Source of the DNA: MR-S7 sp000400995
GTDB taxonomy: Bacteria; Pseudomonadota; Gammaproteobacteria; Burkholderiales; Burkholderiaceae_C
Length of the DNA: 64,000 nt
Assembly (NCBI RefSeq): GCF_045291395.1
Contig: NZ_CP152342.1
Span: 1,612,001-1,676,000, forward strand
Reading direction: 5' to 3'
A program made the translations under genes and the position numbers. Below, one piece after another: positions 44,346 through 55,591 of the stretch (its first letter is position 1; each line of letters opens with the position of its first letter). A model generated the notes under the pieces. That model was given only the letters and a program-made list of their open reading frames with translations. It searched no databases and was not told the DNA's origin.

Positions 44346-45197
44346 TCAAGCAAGGCGTTCGGCGGCTTCGAGGGTGTTGACCAGCAGCATGGTGATGGTC
44401 ATGGGGCCGACGCCGCCGGGCACGGGGGTGATGTAGCCGGCGACTTCCTTCACGCCGTCGAAATCGACGTCGCCGCAGAGCTTGCCCTCGTCGTTGCGGT
44501 TCATGCCCACGTCGATGACCACGGCGCCGGGCTTGACCATGCCGGCCGTCAGCACGTTGCGCTTGCCCACGGCGGCGACCACCACGTCGGCCTGCCGCGT
44601 CATCGCGGCCAGGTCGGCCGTGCCGCTGTGGCACACGGTGACGGTGGCGTTGGCGGCCAGCAGCATCATCGCCATCGGCTTGCCCACGATGTTGCTGCGG
44701 CCGATGACCACGGCGTGCTTGCCGCGCAGATCCTTCATGCCGATGGATTCGAGCATCTTCATGCAGCCGTAGGGCGTGCAGGCCTTGAAGCCGACTTCGC
44801 CCACCATCAGCGCGCCGGCGCTGGCGACGTGGAAGCCGTCCACGTCCTTCAGGGGCGAGATGGCTTCGATGACCTTGTGGTCGTCGATGTGAGCGGGCAG
44901 CGGCAGCTGCACCAGGATGCCGTGGATGGCCGGGTCGCCGTTCAGCGCCTCGACGCGCGCGAGCAGCTCGGCCTCGGTCATCGTGGCCTCGTACTTTTCC
45001 AGCACCGAGTGGAAGCCTACGTCCTCGCAGGCCTTGACCTTGTTGCGCACATAGACCTGGCTGGCCGGGTTCTCGCCCACCAGCACCACGGCCAGGCCGG
45101 GCGTGATGCCGCGGTTTTTCAGCGCGGCGGTGCGCGTTGCGACGTCGGCGCGCAGTTGGCGCGAAAGGGCGTTGCCGTCGATCAGTTGGGCTGTCAT
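44346..45197 (-). CDS. folD: bifunctional methylenetetrahydrofolate dehydrogenase/methenyltetrahydrofolate cyclohydrolase
   Basis: A 283-residue FolD, which interconverts 5,10-methylene- and 10-formyl-tetrahydrofolate with NADP. Catalytic Lys is in YVRNKVKACEDVG, the folate site in GILVQLPLPAHID, and the Rossmann motif in VIGRSNIVGKPMAMML. PGGVGPMTITMLLVNT closes the protein as usual. No clear Shine-Dalgarno is seen. A degenerate palindromic repeat separates it from the upstream response regulator gene. Confidence 0.96.
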   Translation of the reverse strand: MTAQLIDGNALSRQLRADVATRTAALKNRGITPGLAVVLVGENPASQVYVRNKVKACEDVGFHSVLEKYEATMTEAELLARVEALNGDPAIHGILVQLPLPAHIDDHKVIEAISPLKDVDGFHVASAGALMVGEVGFKACTPYGCMKMLESIGMKDLRGKHAVVIGRSNIVGKPMAMMLLAANATVTVCHSGTADLAAMTRQADVVVAAVGKRNVLTAGMVKPGAVVIDVGMNRNDEGKLCGDVDFDGVKEVAGYITPVPGGVGPMTITMLLVNTLEAAERLA

Positions 45198-45228
45198 GGT
45201 GGTGGAAGCGTCCGGATTACAAATGAAA

Positions 45229-45268
45229 AAGCTGCCTGGCGCTTGTGGAGCATGCGCAGGCAGCTATG
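45229..45268. repeat. REP-like repeat, copy 5 (degenerate)
   Basis: AGCTGCCTGGCGCTTG ... GCGCAGGCAGCT: a dyad sharing the AGCTGC and GCGC features of the repeat. It lies between folD and the FixJ-like gene. Confidence 0.6.
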
Positions 45269-45282
45269 GAAAGGAGAGCGAC

Positions 45283-45909
45283 TCAGGCCTTGGCCGCGCT
45301 TTGTCCCAGGGCGATCTTGAGCAGGTCGGCCACCGTATTGGCGTTGAGCTTTTCCATGATGTTGGCGCGGTGCGCCTCCACCGTCTTGATGCTGATGCCC
45401 AGATCGTCGGCGATCTGCTTGTTCAGGCGGCCGGCGACGATGCGCTCGAGCACCTGTGCCTCGCGGCCGGTGAGCTTGGACAGCAGCGCGTCGCGGCTGG
45501 CGGCCTGCTGGTGGTCGGCGAAGGATTCGCGCGCGTGGTCCAGCATGCGCTCGACGAGGCCGAGCAGCTCTTCCTCGTTGAAGGGCTTCTGGATGAAGTC
45601 CAGCGCGCCCTTCTTCATGGTGTTGACGGCCATGGGCACGTCGCCGTGGCCGGTGATGAAGACGATGGGCAGGGGCGACTTGCGCTCCACCAGGCGGTCC
45701 TGCAGTTCGAGGCCGGTCATGCCGCCCATGCGGATGTCCACGATCAGGCAGGCGACTTCGCGGGGGTCGTAGCGCGCGAGGAAGGATTCGGCCGAATCAA
45801 AGCAGCGTACCCGGTAGTCCTTGCCTTCCAGCAGCCACTGGAGGGAGTCGCGGACGGCTTCGTCGTCATCGACGACGTAGACGGTGCCTTTTTTCGGAAG
45901 CAAGCTCAT
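45283..45909 (-). CDS. FixJ/TtrR-type response regulator (receiver plus LuxR-type HTH)
   Basis: A 208-residue regulator. The receiver has the acidic pocket VVDDDEAVRD and phosphorylated Asp58 (CLIVDIRMGGMTG), with conserved Thr in ITGHGDVPMAV and Lys in IQKPFNEEEL. The output domain (about residues 140-200) is a LuxR/FixJ helix-turn-helix: LTGREAQVLERIVAGRLNKQIADDLGIS, then KTVEAHRANIMEKL. The ATG giving MSLLPKKGTVYVV overlaps the kinase stop by 4 bases, so the pair is co-translated. The target genes are unknown; the divergent aceEF-lpdA operon next to the pair is one candidate. Confidence 0.92.
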   Translation of the reverse strand: MSLLPKKGTVYVVDDDEAVRDSLQWLLEGKDYRVRCFDSAESFLARYDPREVACLIVDIRMGGMTGLELQDRLVERKSPLPIVFITGHGDVPMAVNTMKKGALDFIQKPFNEEELLGLVERMLDHARESFADHQQAASRDALLSKLTGREAQVLERIVAGRLNKQIADDLGISIKTVEAHRANIMEKLNANTVADLLKIALGQSAAKA

Positions 45910-48458
45910 GCAGTAGTCCTTGGCGTGGAGGTGGATGTTGCTACGGTATTCATAGTGGCATCCGCAGCATCGGCCAGCGGAAGCCAGAAGGTGAAGCGGC
46001 AGCCGGTCACTTCCGTTCCATTGTAGAGGTTCTCCGCATGCATCCTGCCCTGGTGCGACTCGACGATGCTGCGGCACAGGTTCAGGCCCATGCCCATGCC
46101 CTCGCTCTTGGTGGAGAAGAAGGCCTCGAACAGGTGGGCCAGCACTTCGGGTGCGAGGCCCTTGCCGGTGTCCTGCACGGTGAATTCGATCACGTCGCGG
46201 CCGTCCACCTGGCGCGGCACCACGCGCAGCTCCACGCTGCGGTGCGCGGGCGGACGGTGCGCATGGGCGATGGATTCGGCGCCGTTCTTCATGAGGTTGA
46301 CCAGCACCTGCTCGATGAGGATGGTGTCGGCCATCACCTTGGGCAGCCGCGCGGCGACGTAGTGGGTCAGGCGCACGTTATGGCGGCGCAGCTCGATGTC
46401 GGCCAGCTCCACGGCCTCGGCCACCATGCCGGCCACGTCGGCGAGCTGGCGGTTGGGCTCGCTGCGCTTCACGAAGGCGCGGATGCGCTGGATGATCTGC
46501 CCCGCGCGCTGGGCCTGGTGGGCGGTCTTGGAGAGGGCTGAAAGCAGGGCATCCTGCGTGATCTGGCCGCTTTCGATGCGCGAGACCATGCCGCTGCAGT
46601 AGTTGCTGATGGCGGTGAGCGGCTGGTTGAGCTCGTGCGCCACGCTGGAGGCCATCTCGCCCATGGTGATGAGGCGGCTGACGGACTGCGCACGCTCGGC
46701 CTGGCGCGCGGCCTGCTCCTCGGCCAGGCGGCGCGGCGTGATGTCGGTGGCGATCACCATCTGCGCGAGGCGCCCATCCACCCAGTTGAGGTAGCGCGAG
46801 CGCACTTCCAGCCATTTGCCCAGGTCGGGCAGGTAGATCTCGGCGTTCTCCGAGCGCGCGCTGGTCAGCGTGTCGGTGGGCAGGCCCATGAGCCCGTCCT
46901 CGTCCTCCACGCCGCTGTCGCGCGGCGCGGGCAGCACGCCGGCCTGGGCCACGAGCTGCAGGTGGCCGTTGGTCTGCGAGCCGAACCACTGGCGGTACAG
47001 GCGGTTGGCGAACAGCAGTTCCTCGCTGCCCAGCGGCGCCACGGAGACCGAGGCGTCCAGCGCCTCCAGCACGATGGTGAAACGCTCGTGTGAGGCGGTG
47101 AGCTGCTCGCGCACGCGGTTGGGCTCGGTGATGTCGGTCATCGACGTCATCCAGCCCGCCTGCTGGCCGCGCGCATCGACCAGCGGCGAGACGTAGAGGC
47201 GCGCGTCGAACAGTGTGCCGTTGCGGCGCTTCACGCGCATCTGGAAGCCGCCGATCATGGCCCTGCCCGAAAGCTCGTCGCGCAGCCGGGCGTGCAGGGT
47301 TTCGTATTCGCCCTCGGGCCAGTAGCTGAAGGGGGGCGTCTGGCCGACCAGTTCGGCCTCGGTCCAGCCCGTCATCTGGCAGAAGGCCGCGTTCACGTAG
47401 GTGATGCGGCCTTCCATGTCGAGCGCGCGCATGCCGGTGAGCATGGAGTTCTCCATCGCCCGGCGGAAGTTGGTCTCGGCCACCAGGGCCTGCTGGGCCT
47501 GCATGCGCCGGCGCGTGTGGCGCCAGGTGGCGATCAGCAGCCAGGCGGTCATCACGCTGAGCGTGCCCACGAGCCAGAACAGCCCGCTGCCCACCACGCC
47601 CAGCGAGGTGCGGTAGGCCTGCGCGCGCAGCACCAGGCCGTTGCCCACGGGGGACACGGGCACCTCGTAGCCGTTGGCCTTGGCCGTCCAGGGCAGGCGG
47701 GCGCCGGGGCGCGGGGCTAGCGGCGTGCCGGCCAACACGTGATCGTTGCCGTCGAGCAGGGTGACGGCGTAGCGCGCCAGCACCTCGGTGGGCGTGCCGT
47801 AGCGCAGCAGGCTGTCGATGGAGTATTCGCTGAGCACCACGCCGCCGAACTTGCCCTGGGACGACAGCGGCACCTGCAGCTGCAGCAGCGGGGCGGCCTC
47901 GCCGCTGCTGCCCGTGGGCTGTGCGTAGACCGGCTGCTGCAGATCGCGTGCCAGCCCGAAGGTGTCGGCCGTTTCTCCGGCCTTGAGCACCTCGCCGGCC
48001 ACGCGCAACTGGCCACTGGTAACCGTGGGCGCCGCGTGGCTGGCACGGATGCGGCCGCGCTCGTCGATCCAGGTGATGGCCTGCAACTCGGGGTACTGGC
48101 TGATCAGGCCCTCGGCGCGCGCCACGAAATCGGCGCGCTCCAGGTCCTGGTTCGACAGGTCGCGCGCTATGCGCATGATTTGCTCCTGCCTCTCCAGCAG
48201 GCGCAGACGCACGCGCTGCTGGGCGTATTCCACGTCGCGCTTGAGGGCCTCTTTCTCGCGCTCCACCTCTTCTGCGCGTAAATACCAGAACGCAGCGATG
48301 ATGGCTGCAAGGAACATGAGAACGGCCGCCAGGGGTGCCAGGGCGGCAAAGCGGTCCTGCCGGTGAGGAGAGAGGCTGCGCCACCAGGTACGCCACCAGC
48401 GGGCCGGAGTGGGCACGGCGGATTCGGGCTGCTCGGCAGATGGCGGGTGGGAGTCCAT
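45906..48458 (-). CDS. membrane PAS sensor histidine kinase, FixL-like
   Basis: An 850-residue inner-membrane kinase. Helices near residues 48-70 and 315-337 bracket a periplasmic sensor domain of about 240 residues (dCache-like, containing YPELQAITWIDERGRIRASH). Two cytoplasmic PAS segments follow (NSMLTGMRALDMEGRITYVN; LDASVSVAPLGSEELLFAN). The phosphoacceptor is His608 in SVAHELNQPLTAISNY, the FixL/DctB form. The ATPase domain has NLMKNGAESI and DTGKGLAPE, with GMGMGLNLCRSIVESH. The FixL haem signature is not evident, so the ligand is probably a small molecule sensed outside the membrane. The start MDSHPPSAEQ is chosen; 22 further codons are open. Confidence 0.9.
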   Translation of the reverse strand: MDSHPPSAEQPESAVPTPARWWRTWWRSLSPHRQDRFAALAPLAAVLMFLAAIIAAFWYLRAEEVEREKEALKRDVEYAQQRVRLRLLERQEQIMRIARDLSNQDLERADFVARAEGLISQYPELQAITWIDERGRIRASHAAPTVTSGQLRVAGEVLKAGETADTFGLARDLQQPVYAQPTGSSGEAAPLLQLQVPLSSQGKFGGVVLSEYSIDSLLRYGTPTEVLARYAVTLLDGNDHVLAGTPLAPRPGARLPWTAKANGYEVPVSPVGNGLVLRAQAYRTSLGVVGSGLFWLVGTLSVMTAWLLIATWRHTRRRMQAQQALVAETNFRRAMENSMLTGMRALDMEGRITYVNAAFCQMTGWTEAELVGQTPPFSYWPEGEYETLHARLRDELSGRAMIGGFQMRVKRRNGTLFDARLYVSPLVDARGQQAGWMTSMTDITEPNRVREQLTASHERFTIVLEALDASVSVAPLGSEELLFANRLYRQWFGSQTNGHLQLVAQAGVLPAPRDSGVEDEDGLMGLPTDTLTSARSENAEIYLPDLGKWLEVRSRYLNWVDGRLAQMVIATDITPRRLAEEQAARQAERAQSVSRLITMGEMASSVAHELNQPLTAISNYCSGMVSRIESGQITQDALLSALSKTAHQAQRAGQIIQRIRAFVKRSEPNRQLADVAGMVAEAVELADIELRRHNVRLTHYVAARLPKVMADTILIEQVLVNLMKNGAESIAHAHRPPAHRSVELRVVPRQVDGRDVIEFTVQDTGKGLAPEVLAHLFEAFFSTKSEGMGMGLNLCRSIVESHQGRMHAENLYNGTEVTGCRFTFWLPLADAADATMNTVATSTSTPRTTA

Positions 48459-48481
48459 GGAGTGGAGTTTAAGGGAGGGCG

Positions 48482-48511
48482 TTGACGCTATTTCATCTGG
48501 AGAAATATTGT
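48482..48511 (+). promoter_or_regulatory. possible promoter of the aceE-aceF-lpdA operon
   Basis: TTGACG, 18-base spacer, TATTGT, in an AT-rich stretch between the kinase start and aceE that stands out from the GC-rich surroundings. A sigma-70 match is plausible but only approximate; the leader would be about 115 bases. Confidence 0.35.
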
Positions 48512-48630
48512 GCGATTGCAACAAATTTTCTCAATATGAAAATCAAAAGCACTATTTGAAATCTTGGAAAATTGTGAGAAACTTGCGGGCATAACCCGTT
48601 TACGCCATCGATACACAAGGAGACATTGGC

Positions 48631-51336
48631 ATGTCCGATCCGACCCAAGGCTCGACCACGAAAGACACCGATCAACTGGAAACCCGAGAGTGGATGGAAG
48701 CACTATCGGCCGTGATCGACAAGGAAGGGCCCGAGCGCGCGCACTTCCTGCTGGAGCAACTGCTCGAACATGCACGCCAGAACAGCATCGACATGCCGTT
48801 CTCGGCCAACACGGGCTACGTGAACACCATCGAGCCGGACCAGGAAGTGCGCTGCCCCGGCAACATCGCCATCGAGAAGCGCCTGCGCGCCTACATGCGC
48901 TGGAACGCCATGGCCATGGTGGTGCGCGCCAACCGCCTGAACCCCGCCGACGGCGGCGACCTGGGTGGCCACATCGGCTCCTTCGCCTCGGTGGCCAGCA
49001 TGTTCGGCGCCGGTTTCAACCATTTCTGGCATGCCGAGAGCGAGAACCACGGCGGTGACCTGCTCTACATCCAGGGCCACAGCGCCCCCGGGATCTATGC
49101 CCGCGCCTTCCTCGAAGGGCGCTTGACCGAGGAGCAGCTCGACAACTTCCGCCAGGAAGTGGACGGCAAGGGCCTGTCCAGCTACCCGCACCCCAAGCTG
49201 ATGCCTGAGTTCTGGCAGTTCCCCACTGTCTCCATGGGCCTGGGCCCGCTGATGGCCATCTACCAGGCACGCTTCCTCAAGTACCTGCATGCGCGCGGCA
49301 TCGCCAACACCGAGAACCGCAAGGTCTGGGTGTTCTGCGGCGACGGCGAGATGGACGAACCCGAGTCCCTGGGCGCCATCGGCCTGGCGGCGCGCGAGAA
49401 CCTGGACAACCTGGTCTTCGTCATCAACTGCAACCTGCAGCGCCTGGACGGCCCGGTGCGCGGCAACGGCAAGATCGTTCAGGAGCTCGAGGGCGAGTTC
49501 CGCGGCAGCGGCTGGAACGTCATCAAGTTGCTGTGGGGCAACGGCTGGGACGCATTGCTGGCGCGCGACAAGAGCGGCAAGCTCAAGCAGCTGATGATGG
49601 AGACGCTCGATGGCGACTACCAGGCCATGAAGGCCAACGACGGCGCCTTCGTGCGCAAGAACTTCTTCGGCAAGTACCCCGAGACGCTCAAGCTCGTCGA
49701 GCACATGACCGACGAAGAGGTGTTCGAGCTGCGCCGCGGCGGCCACGAGCCCGCCAAGGTCTACGCCGCCTTCCACGCCGCCAACGCGCACCAGGGTCAG
49801 CCCACGGTGCTGCTGGTCAAGACCGTCAAGGGCTACGGCATGGGCAAGGCCGGCGAGGGCAAGAACACGGTGCACCAGACCAAGAAGCTCAGCGACGAGG
49901 ACATCAAGTACATCCGCGACCGCTTCAACATCCCGATTCCCGACAGCGAGCTGCCCAGCCTGCCGTACTACAAGCCGGCCGACGACACGCCGGAGATGAA
50001 GTACCTGCACGAGCGCCGCAAGGCCCTGGGCGGCTACCTGCCCAGCCGCCGCGCGAAGGCCGAAGAGAGCTTCACCGTGCCCTCGCTCGAGACCTTCAAG
50101 GCCATCCTCGAACCCACAGCCGAGGGCCGCGAGATCTCGACCACCCAGGCCTACGTGCGCTTCATCACGCAGCTGCTGCGCGACCAGGCCATCGGCCCGC
50201 GCGTGGTGCCCATCCTCGTCGACGAGGCGCGCACCTTCGGCATGGAAGGCCTGTTCCGCCAGATCGGCATCTACAACCCCAAGGGCCAGCTCTACACCCC
50301 GGTCGACCGCGACCAGGTGATGTACTACAAGGAGGACAAGGCCGGCCAGATCCTGCAGGAAGGCATCAACGAAGCCGGCGGCATGGCCAGCTGGATCGCC
50401 GCCGCCACGAGCTACAGCACGAACAACCGGATCATGATCCCGTTCTACGTGTACTACTCGATGTTCGGCTTCCAGCGCATCGGCGACCTGGCCTGGGCGG
50501 CCGGCGACATGCAGGCGCGCGGCTTCCTGCTGGGCGGCACGTCGGGGCGCACCACGCTCAACGGCGAAGGCCTGCAGCACGAGGACGGCCACAGCCACAT
50601 CCTGGCGGGCACCATCCCCAACTGCGTGAGCTACGACCCGACCTTCGCGCACGAAGTCGCGGTGATCATGCACGACGGCCTCAAGCGCATGGTCGAGCGC
50701 CAGGAAAACGTCTTCTACTACATCACCCTGCTCAACGAGAACTACGCCATGCCCGGCCTGCAGCCCGGCACGGAGGAGCAGATCATCAAGGGCATGTACC
50801 TGTGCAAGCAGGCGCCCGCCCTGGCCCAGGACGCGCCCACGGTGCAACTGCTGGGCAGCGGCACCATCCTGCGCGAGTCGTTCGCCGCGCAAGAGCTGCT
50901 GGAGAAGGACTGGGGCGTGGCCGCCGGCATCTGGAGCTGCCCGAGCTTCAACGAACTGGCCCGCGACGGCCAGGCTGTGGAACGCTGGAACCTGCTGCAC
51001 CCGGCCGATGCGCCGCGCACTTCCTTCGTGGCCGAGCAGCTGGGCAAGACCACGGGCCCGGTGATCGCCTCCACTGACTACATGAAGAACTACGCGGAGC
51101 AGATCCGTCCGTTCATCCCGGCCGGCCGCACCTACAAGGTGCTGGGCACCGACGGGTTCGGCCGCAGCGACTTCCGCAGCAAGTTGCGCGAGCACTTCGA
51201 GATCAACCGCCACTACATCGTCGTGGCCGCGCTCAAGGCCCTGGCCGAGGAAGGCAAGGTGCCCGCCGCCAAGGTGGCCGAGGCGATCCAGAAGTACGGC
51301 ATCAATACCGAGAAGACCAACCCGCTCTACGCTTGA
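48631..51336 (+). CDS. aceE: pyruvate dehydrogenase E1 component, homodimeric type
   Basis: The 901-residue thiamine diphosphate enzyme decarboxylates pyruvate and acetylates the lipoyl group of E2. The cofactor motif GDGEMDEPESLGAI with ...INCNLQRLDGPVRGNGKI is intact, as is the late GGTSGRTTLNGEGLQHEDGH. The length and the homodimeric form are typical of proteobacterial AceE. AAGGAGA lies ahead of the ATG. It leads the aceE-aceF-lpdA operon and ends 13 bases before aceF. Confidence 0.97.
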   Translation: MSDPTQGSTTKDTDQLETREWMEALSAVIDKEGPERAHFLLEQLLEHARQNSIDMPFSANTGYVNTIEPDQEVRCPGNIAIEKRLRAYMRWNAMAMVVRANRLNPADGGDLGGHIGSFASVASMFGAGFNHFWHAESENHGGDLLYIQGHSAPGIYARAFLEGRLTEEQLDNFRQEVDGKGLSSYPHPKLMPEFWQFPTVSMGLGPLMAIYQARFLKYLHARGIANTENRKVWVFCGDGEMDEPESLGAIGLAARENLDNLVFVINCNLQRLDGPVRGNGKIVQELEGEFRGSGWNVIKLLWGNGWDALLARDKSGKLKQLMMETLDGDYQAMKANDGAFVRKNFFGKYPETLKLVEHMTDEEVFELRRGGHEPAKVYAAFHAANAHQGQPTVLLVKTVKGYGMGKAGEGKNTVHQTKKLSDEDIKYIRDRFNIPIPDSELPSLPYYKPADDTPEMKYLHERRKALGGYLPSRRAKAEESFTVPSLETFKAILEPTAEGREISTTQAYVRFITQLLRDQAIGPRVVPILVDEARTFGMEGLFRQIGIYNPKGQLYTPVDRDQVMYYKEDKAGQILQEGINEAGGMASWIAAATSYSTNNRIMIPFYVYYSMFGFQRIGDLAWAAGDMQARGFLLGGTSGRTTLNGEGLQHEDGHSHILAGTIPNCVSYDPTFAHEVAVIMHDGLKRMVERQENVFYYITLLNENYAMPGLQPGTEEQIIKGMYLCKQAPALAQDAPTVQLLGSGTILRESFAAQELLEKDWGVAAGIWSCPSFNELARDGQAVERWNLLHPADAPRTSFVAEQLGKTTGPVIASTDYMKNYAEQIRPFIPAGRTYKVLGTDGFGRSDFRSKLREHFEINRHYIVVAALKALAEEGKVPAAKVAEAIQKYGINTEKTNPLYA

Positions 51337-51349
51337 ACCGGAGACAACA

Positions 51350-52999
51350 ATGGCATTGGTAGATATCAAGGTTCCGGACATCGGCGACTTCGACGAGGTC
51401 GGCGTGATCGAACTGCTGGTCAAGGCGGGCGATACCGTGAAGGCCGAACAGTCCCTCATCACCGTGGAGTCCGACAAGGCCTCGATGGAGATCCCCTCCA
51501 GCCACGCAGGCGTCATCAAGGAGTTGAAAGTCGCGCTGGGTGCGAAGGTCAGCGAAGGCACGGTGATCGCCGTGCTGGAAACGGCCGACGCCGGCGCCCA
51601 GGAGCCCGAACAGGCCCCAGCGCCCGCTGCACAAGCGCCGGCAGCTCCTAAAGCAGAAGCGCCCGCCGCCGCGCCTGCCGCTGCGGCCGGCCCGCTCGAG
51701 GTGCGCGTGCCCGACATCGGCGACTTCAAGGACGTGGCCGTCATCGAGCTGCTCGTCAAAGTGGGCGACACGGTGAAGGAGGAACAGTCGCTGTTCACCG
51801 TCGAATCCGACAAGGCATCGATGGAAATCCCGTCGCCCGCCGCAGGCGTGGTGAAGGAGCTGAAGATCAAGATCGGCGACAAGATCAACATCGGCGATCT
51901 CGTGGCCGTGCTGGAAGGCGCGGCGGGCAGTGCGCCTGCCGCCGCACCCGCACCTGCGGCCGCTGCGCCGGCGCCCGCATCTTCATCGCCCGCACCTGCC
52001 GCTGCCGCCGCACCCGCGACTGCCACGGCTGCCGTGCCCGCGCACCAGCCCGGCACGCCCGCGCCGGGCCTGCCGCACGCATCGCCCTCGGTGCGCAAGT
52101 TCGCCCGCGAGCTCGGCGTGCCGCTGGAAGAAGTCAAGGGCTCCGGCCCCAAGGGGCGCATTACGCAGGAAGACGTGTCCGCGTTCACCAAGCAGGTGAT
52201 GGCGGGCGCCGTGCAGACCAAGGCCCAGGCGGCCAAGGCTCCTGCAGGCGGCGGCTCCGGCGTCGGCCTCGACCTGCTGCCCTGGCCCAAGGTGGACTTC
52301 GCCAAGTTCGGCCCCATCGAGCGCAAGGAGCTGTCGCGCATCAAGAAGATCAGCGGCGCGAACCTGACGCGCAACGCGATCATGATCCCGGCCGTCACCA
52401 ACCACGACGATGCCGACATCACCGACCTCGAAGCCTTCCGCGTCTCCACCAACAAGGAGAACGAGAAGAGCGGCGTGAAGGTGACCATGCTCGCCTTCCT
52501 GATCAAGGCCAGCGTCGCCGCGCTGAAGAAGTTCCCCGAGTTCAACAGCTCGCTGGACGGCGATGCGCTGGTCTACAAGCAGTACTACCACATCGGCTTC
52601 GCGGCCGACACGCCCAACGGCCTCGTCGTGCCCGTCATCAAGGACGCCGACAAGAAGGGTGTGCTGCAGATCAGCCAGGAAATGGGCGAACTTGCCAAGA
52701 AGGCGCGCGACGGCAAGCTCGGCCCGGCCGACATGAGCGGCGCCACCTTCACCATCTCCAGCCTGGGCGGCATCGGCGGGCGCTACTTCACGCCCATCAT
52801 CAATGCGCCCGAAGTCGCCATCCTTGGCGTCTGCAAGAGCCAGACCGAACCCAAGTGGGACGGCAAGGCCTTCCAGCCGCGCCTGATGCTGCCGCTCTCG
52901 CTCACCTGGGACCACCGCGTGATCGACGGCGCCGCCGCCGCGCGCTTCAACGCCTATCTGGGCCAGATCCTCGGCGACTTCCGCCGTGTGCTGCTGTGA
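51350..52999 (+). CDS. aceF: dihydrolipoyllysine acetyltransferase (E2) with two lipoyl domains
   Basis: The 549-residue core of the pyruvate dehydrogenase complex transfers acetyl to CoA. Two lipoyl domains are visible, with lipoyl lysines Lys43 and Lys155, both in VESDKASMEIPS. Ala-Pro-rich linkers separate them from the subunit-binding domain (HASPSVRKFARELGVPLEEV and on, about 243-280). The catalytic domain ends with LSLTWDHRVIDGAAAARF, holding the active His. Lipoyl domain 1 is almost identical to the one in LpdA next door. It lies 13 bases from each neighbour. Confidence 0.97.
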   Translation: MALVDIKVPDIGDFDEVGVIELLVKAGDTVKAEQSLITVESDKASMEIPSSHAGVIKELKVALGAKVSEGTVIAVLETADAGAQEPEQAPAPAAQAPAAPKAEAPAAAPAAAAGPLEVRVPDIGDFKDVAVIELLVKVGDTVKEEQSLFTVESDKASMEIPSPAAGVVKELKIKIGDKINIGDLVAVLEGAAGSAPAAAPAPAAAAPAPASSSPAPAAAAAPATATAAVPAHQPGTPAPGLPHASPSVRKFARELGVPLEEVKGSGPKGRITQEDVSAFTKQVMAGAVQTKAQAAKAPAGGGSGVGLDLLPWPKVDFAKFGPIERKELSRIKKISGANLTRNAIMIPAVTNHDDADITDLEAFRVSTNKENEKSGVKVTMLAFLIKASVAALKKFPEFNSSLDGDALVYKQYYHIGFAADTPNGLVVPVIKDADKKGVLQISQEMGELAKKARDGKLGPADMSGATFTISSLGGIGGRYFTPIINAPEVAILGVCKSQTEPKWDGKAFQPRLMLPLSLTWDHRVIDGAAAARFNAYLGQILGDFRRVLL

Positions 53000-53012
53000 A
53001 AGGACGACTGAC

Positions 53013-54851
<1,839 letters not shown>

Positions 54852-54872
54852 CTGCTGCAGACGCCGCAGTGG

Positions 54873-54908
54873 GCCGCGCATGCTCCGCAAGGGCTGCGCG
54901 GCTTTTTT
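54873..54908 (+). terminator. rho-independent terminator of the aceE-aceF-lpdA operon
   Basis: GCCGCGCA, a 14-base loop, TGCGCGGC, six T. It lies 21 bases after the lpdA stop codon and just before the next gene. Confidence 0.85.
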
Positions 54909-54923
54909 GTCCGGGACGCCGCC

Positions 54924-55475
54924 ATGAACCAGGAAACGACGAGATCATGCTTCAAGGCAAAGCTGCTTCGCCCGGCCAAGGCGGCCAAGGGGGATGCATG
55001 GGCGTTCGTGGTCCTGCCCAGGTCCGCGAGCGAGAAGCTGCCCAGGCGTGGGAGAACGACCGTGGAAGGCACACTCGGCGGCCACCCTTTCCAGGCCACC
55101 CTGGAGCCGGACGGCCAGCGCAGCCACTGGCTGAAGGTGAGCCCATCGCTGCTGGCGGCTTGCGGTGCGGCGGCGGGCGACATGGTCGAGCTGGAGATAT
55201 CCGCCGTGGCCGGGGAGCCGGAGCCGGAACTGCCGCCCGATTTCCGGCAGGCTCTGGCCGGCTCGCCGCAGGCCAGCGTGGTGTGGGACGCGACCACGAC
55301 GCTGGCCCGGATCGACTGGATCCACTGGATCGAGTCCGCGAAGCAGGCCAAGACGCGCAAGAGCCGCATTGCGGATGCGTGCGACATGCTGGCCTCGGGA
55401 AAGAAGCGGGTCTGCTGCTTCGACCCCTCGGGCTTCTACAGCAAGAGCCTGAGCGCTCCGCAGGCGGTGGATTAG
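54924..55475 (+). CDS. DUF1905 / YdeI-OmpD-associated family protein
   Basis: A 183-residue cytoplasmic protein. The N-terminal half (WAFVVLPRSASEKLPRRGRT to ACGAAAGDMVELEI) is a DUF1905 small beta-barrel; the C-terminal half (PPDFRQALAGSPQASVVWDA, then IDWIHWIESAKQAKTRKSRIADACDML) matches the YdeI/OmpD-associated family, sometimes labelled bacteriocin-protection. The molecular role is not known. It follows the operon terminator closely, so its promoter must overlap that region or it relies on read-through. Confidence 0.8.
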   Translation: MNQETTRSCFKAKLLRPAKAAKGDAWAFVVLPRSASEKLPRRGRTTVEGTLGGHPFQATLEPDGQRSHWLKVSPSLLAACGAAAGDMVELEISAVAGEPEPELPPDFRQALAGSPQASVVWDATTTLARIDWIHWIESAKQAKTRKSRIADACDMLASGKKRVCCFDPSGFYSKSLSAPQAVD

Positions 55476-55500
55476 GTGCCGCATGGTGGCTATAGAATTA

Positions 55501-55540
55501 ATAGCTGCTAGCGCTTGAAGGATAAGCGCTGGAAGCCATT
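55501..55540 (+). repeat. REP-like palindromic repeat, copy 6
   Basis: ATAGCTGCTAGCGCTTGAAG then GATAAGCGCTGGAAGCCA. It is preceded by a second AT-rich TATAGAATTA and lies in the leader region of the next Bug gene. Confidence 0.8.
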
Positions 55541-55591
55541 TCTTTCAATAAACCCGGTGCCCGTTGCACGGGCGCAAGCAAGGAGACCCCC

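Noticed and set aside
51600..51670. Intergenic-repeat fragments in the Ala-Pro linkers of aceF and lpdA (AAGCGCCGGCAGCTCCT)
   Set aside because: The similarity is short and explained by Ala-Pro codon runs in the linkers.
48703..52545. A 1280-codon minus-strand open frame opposite aceE and aceF
   Set aside because: It is an antisense shadow of strongly biased GC-rich codons; no motif or ribosome site supports it.
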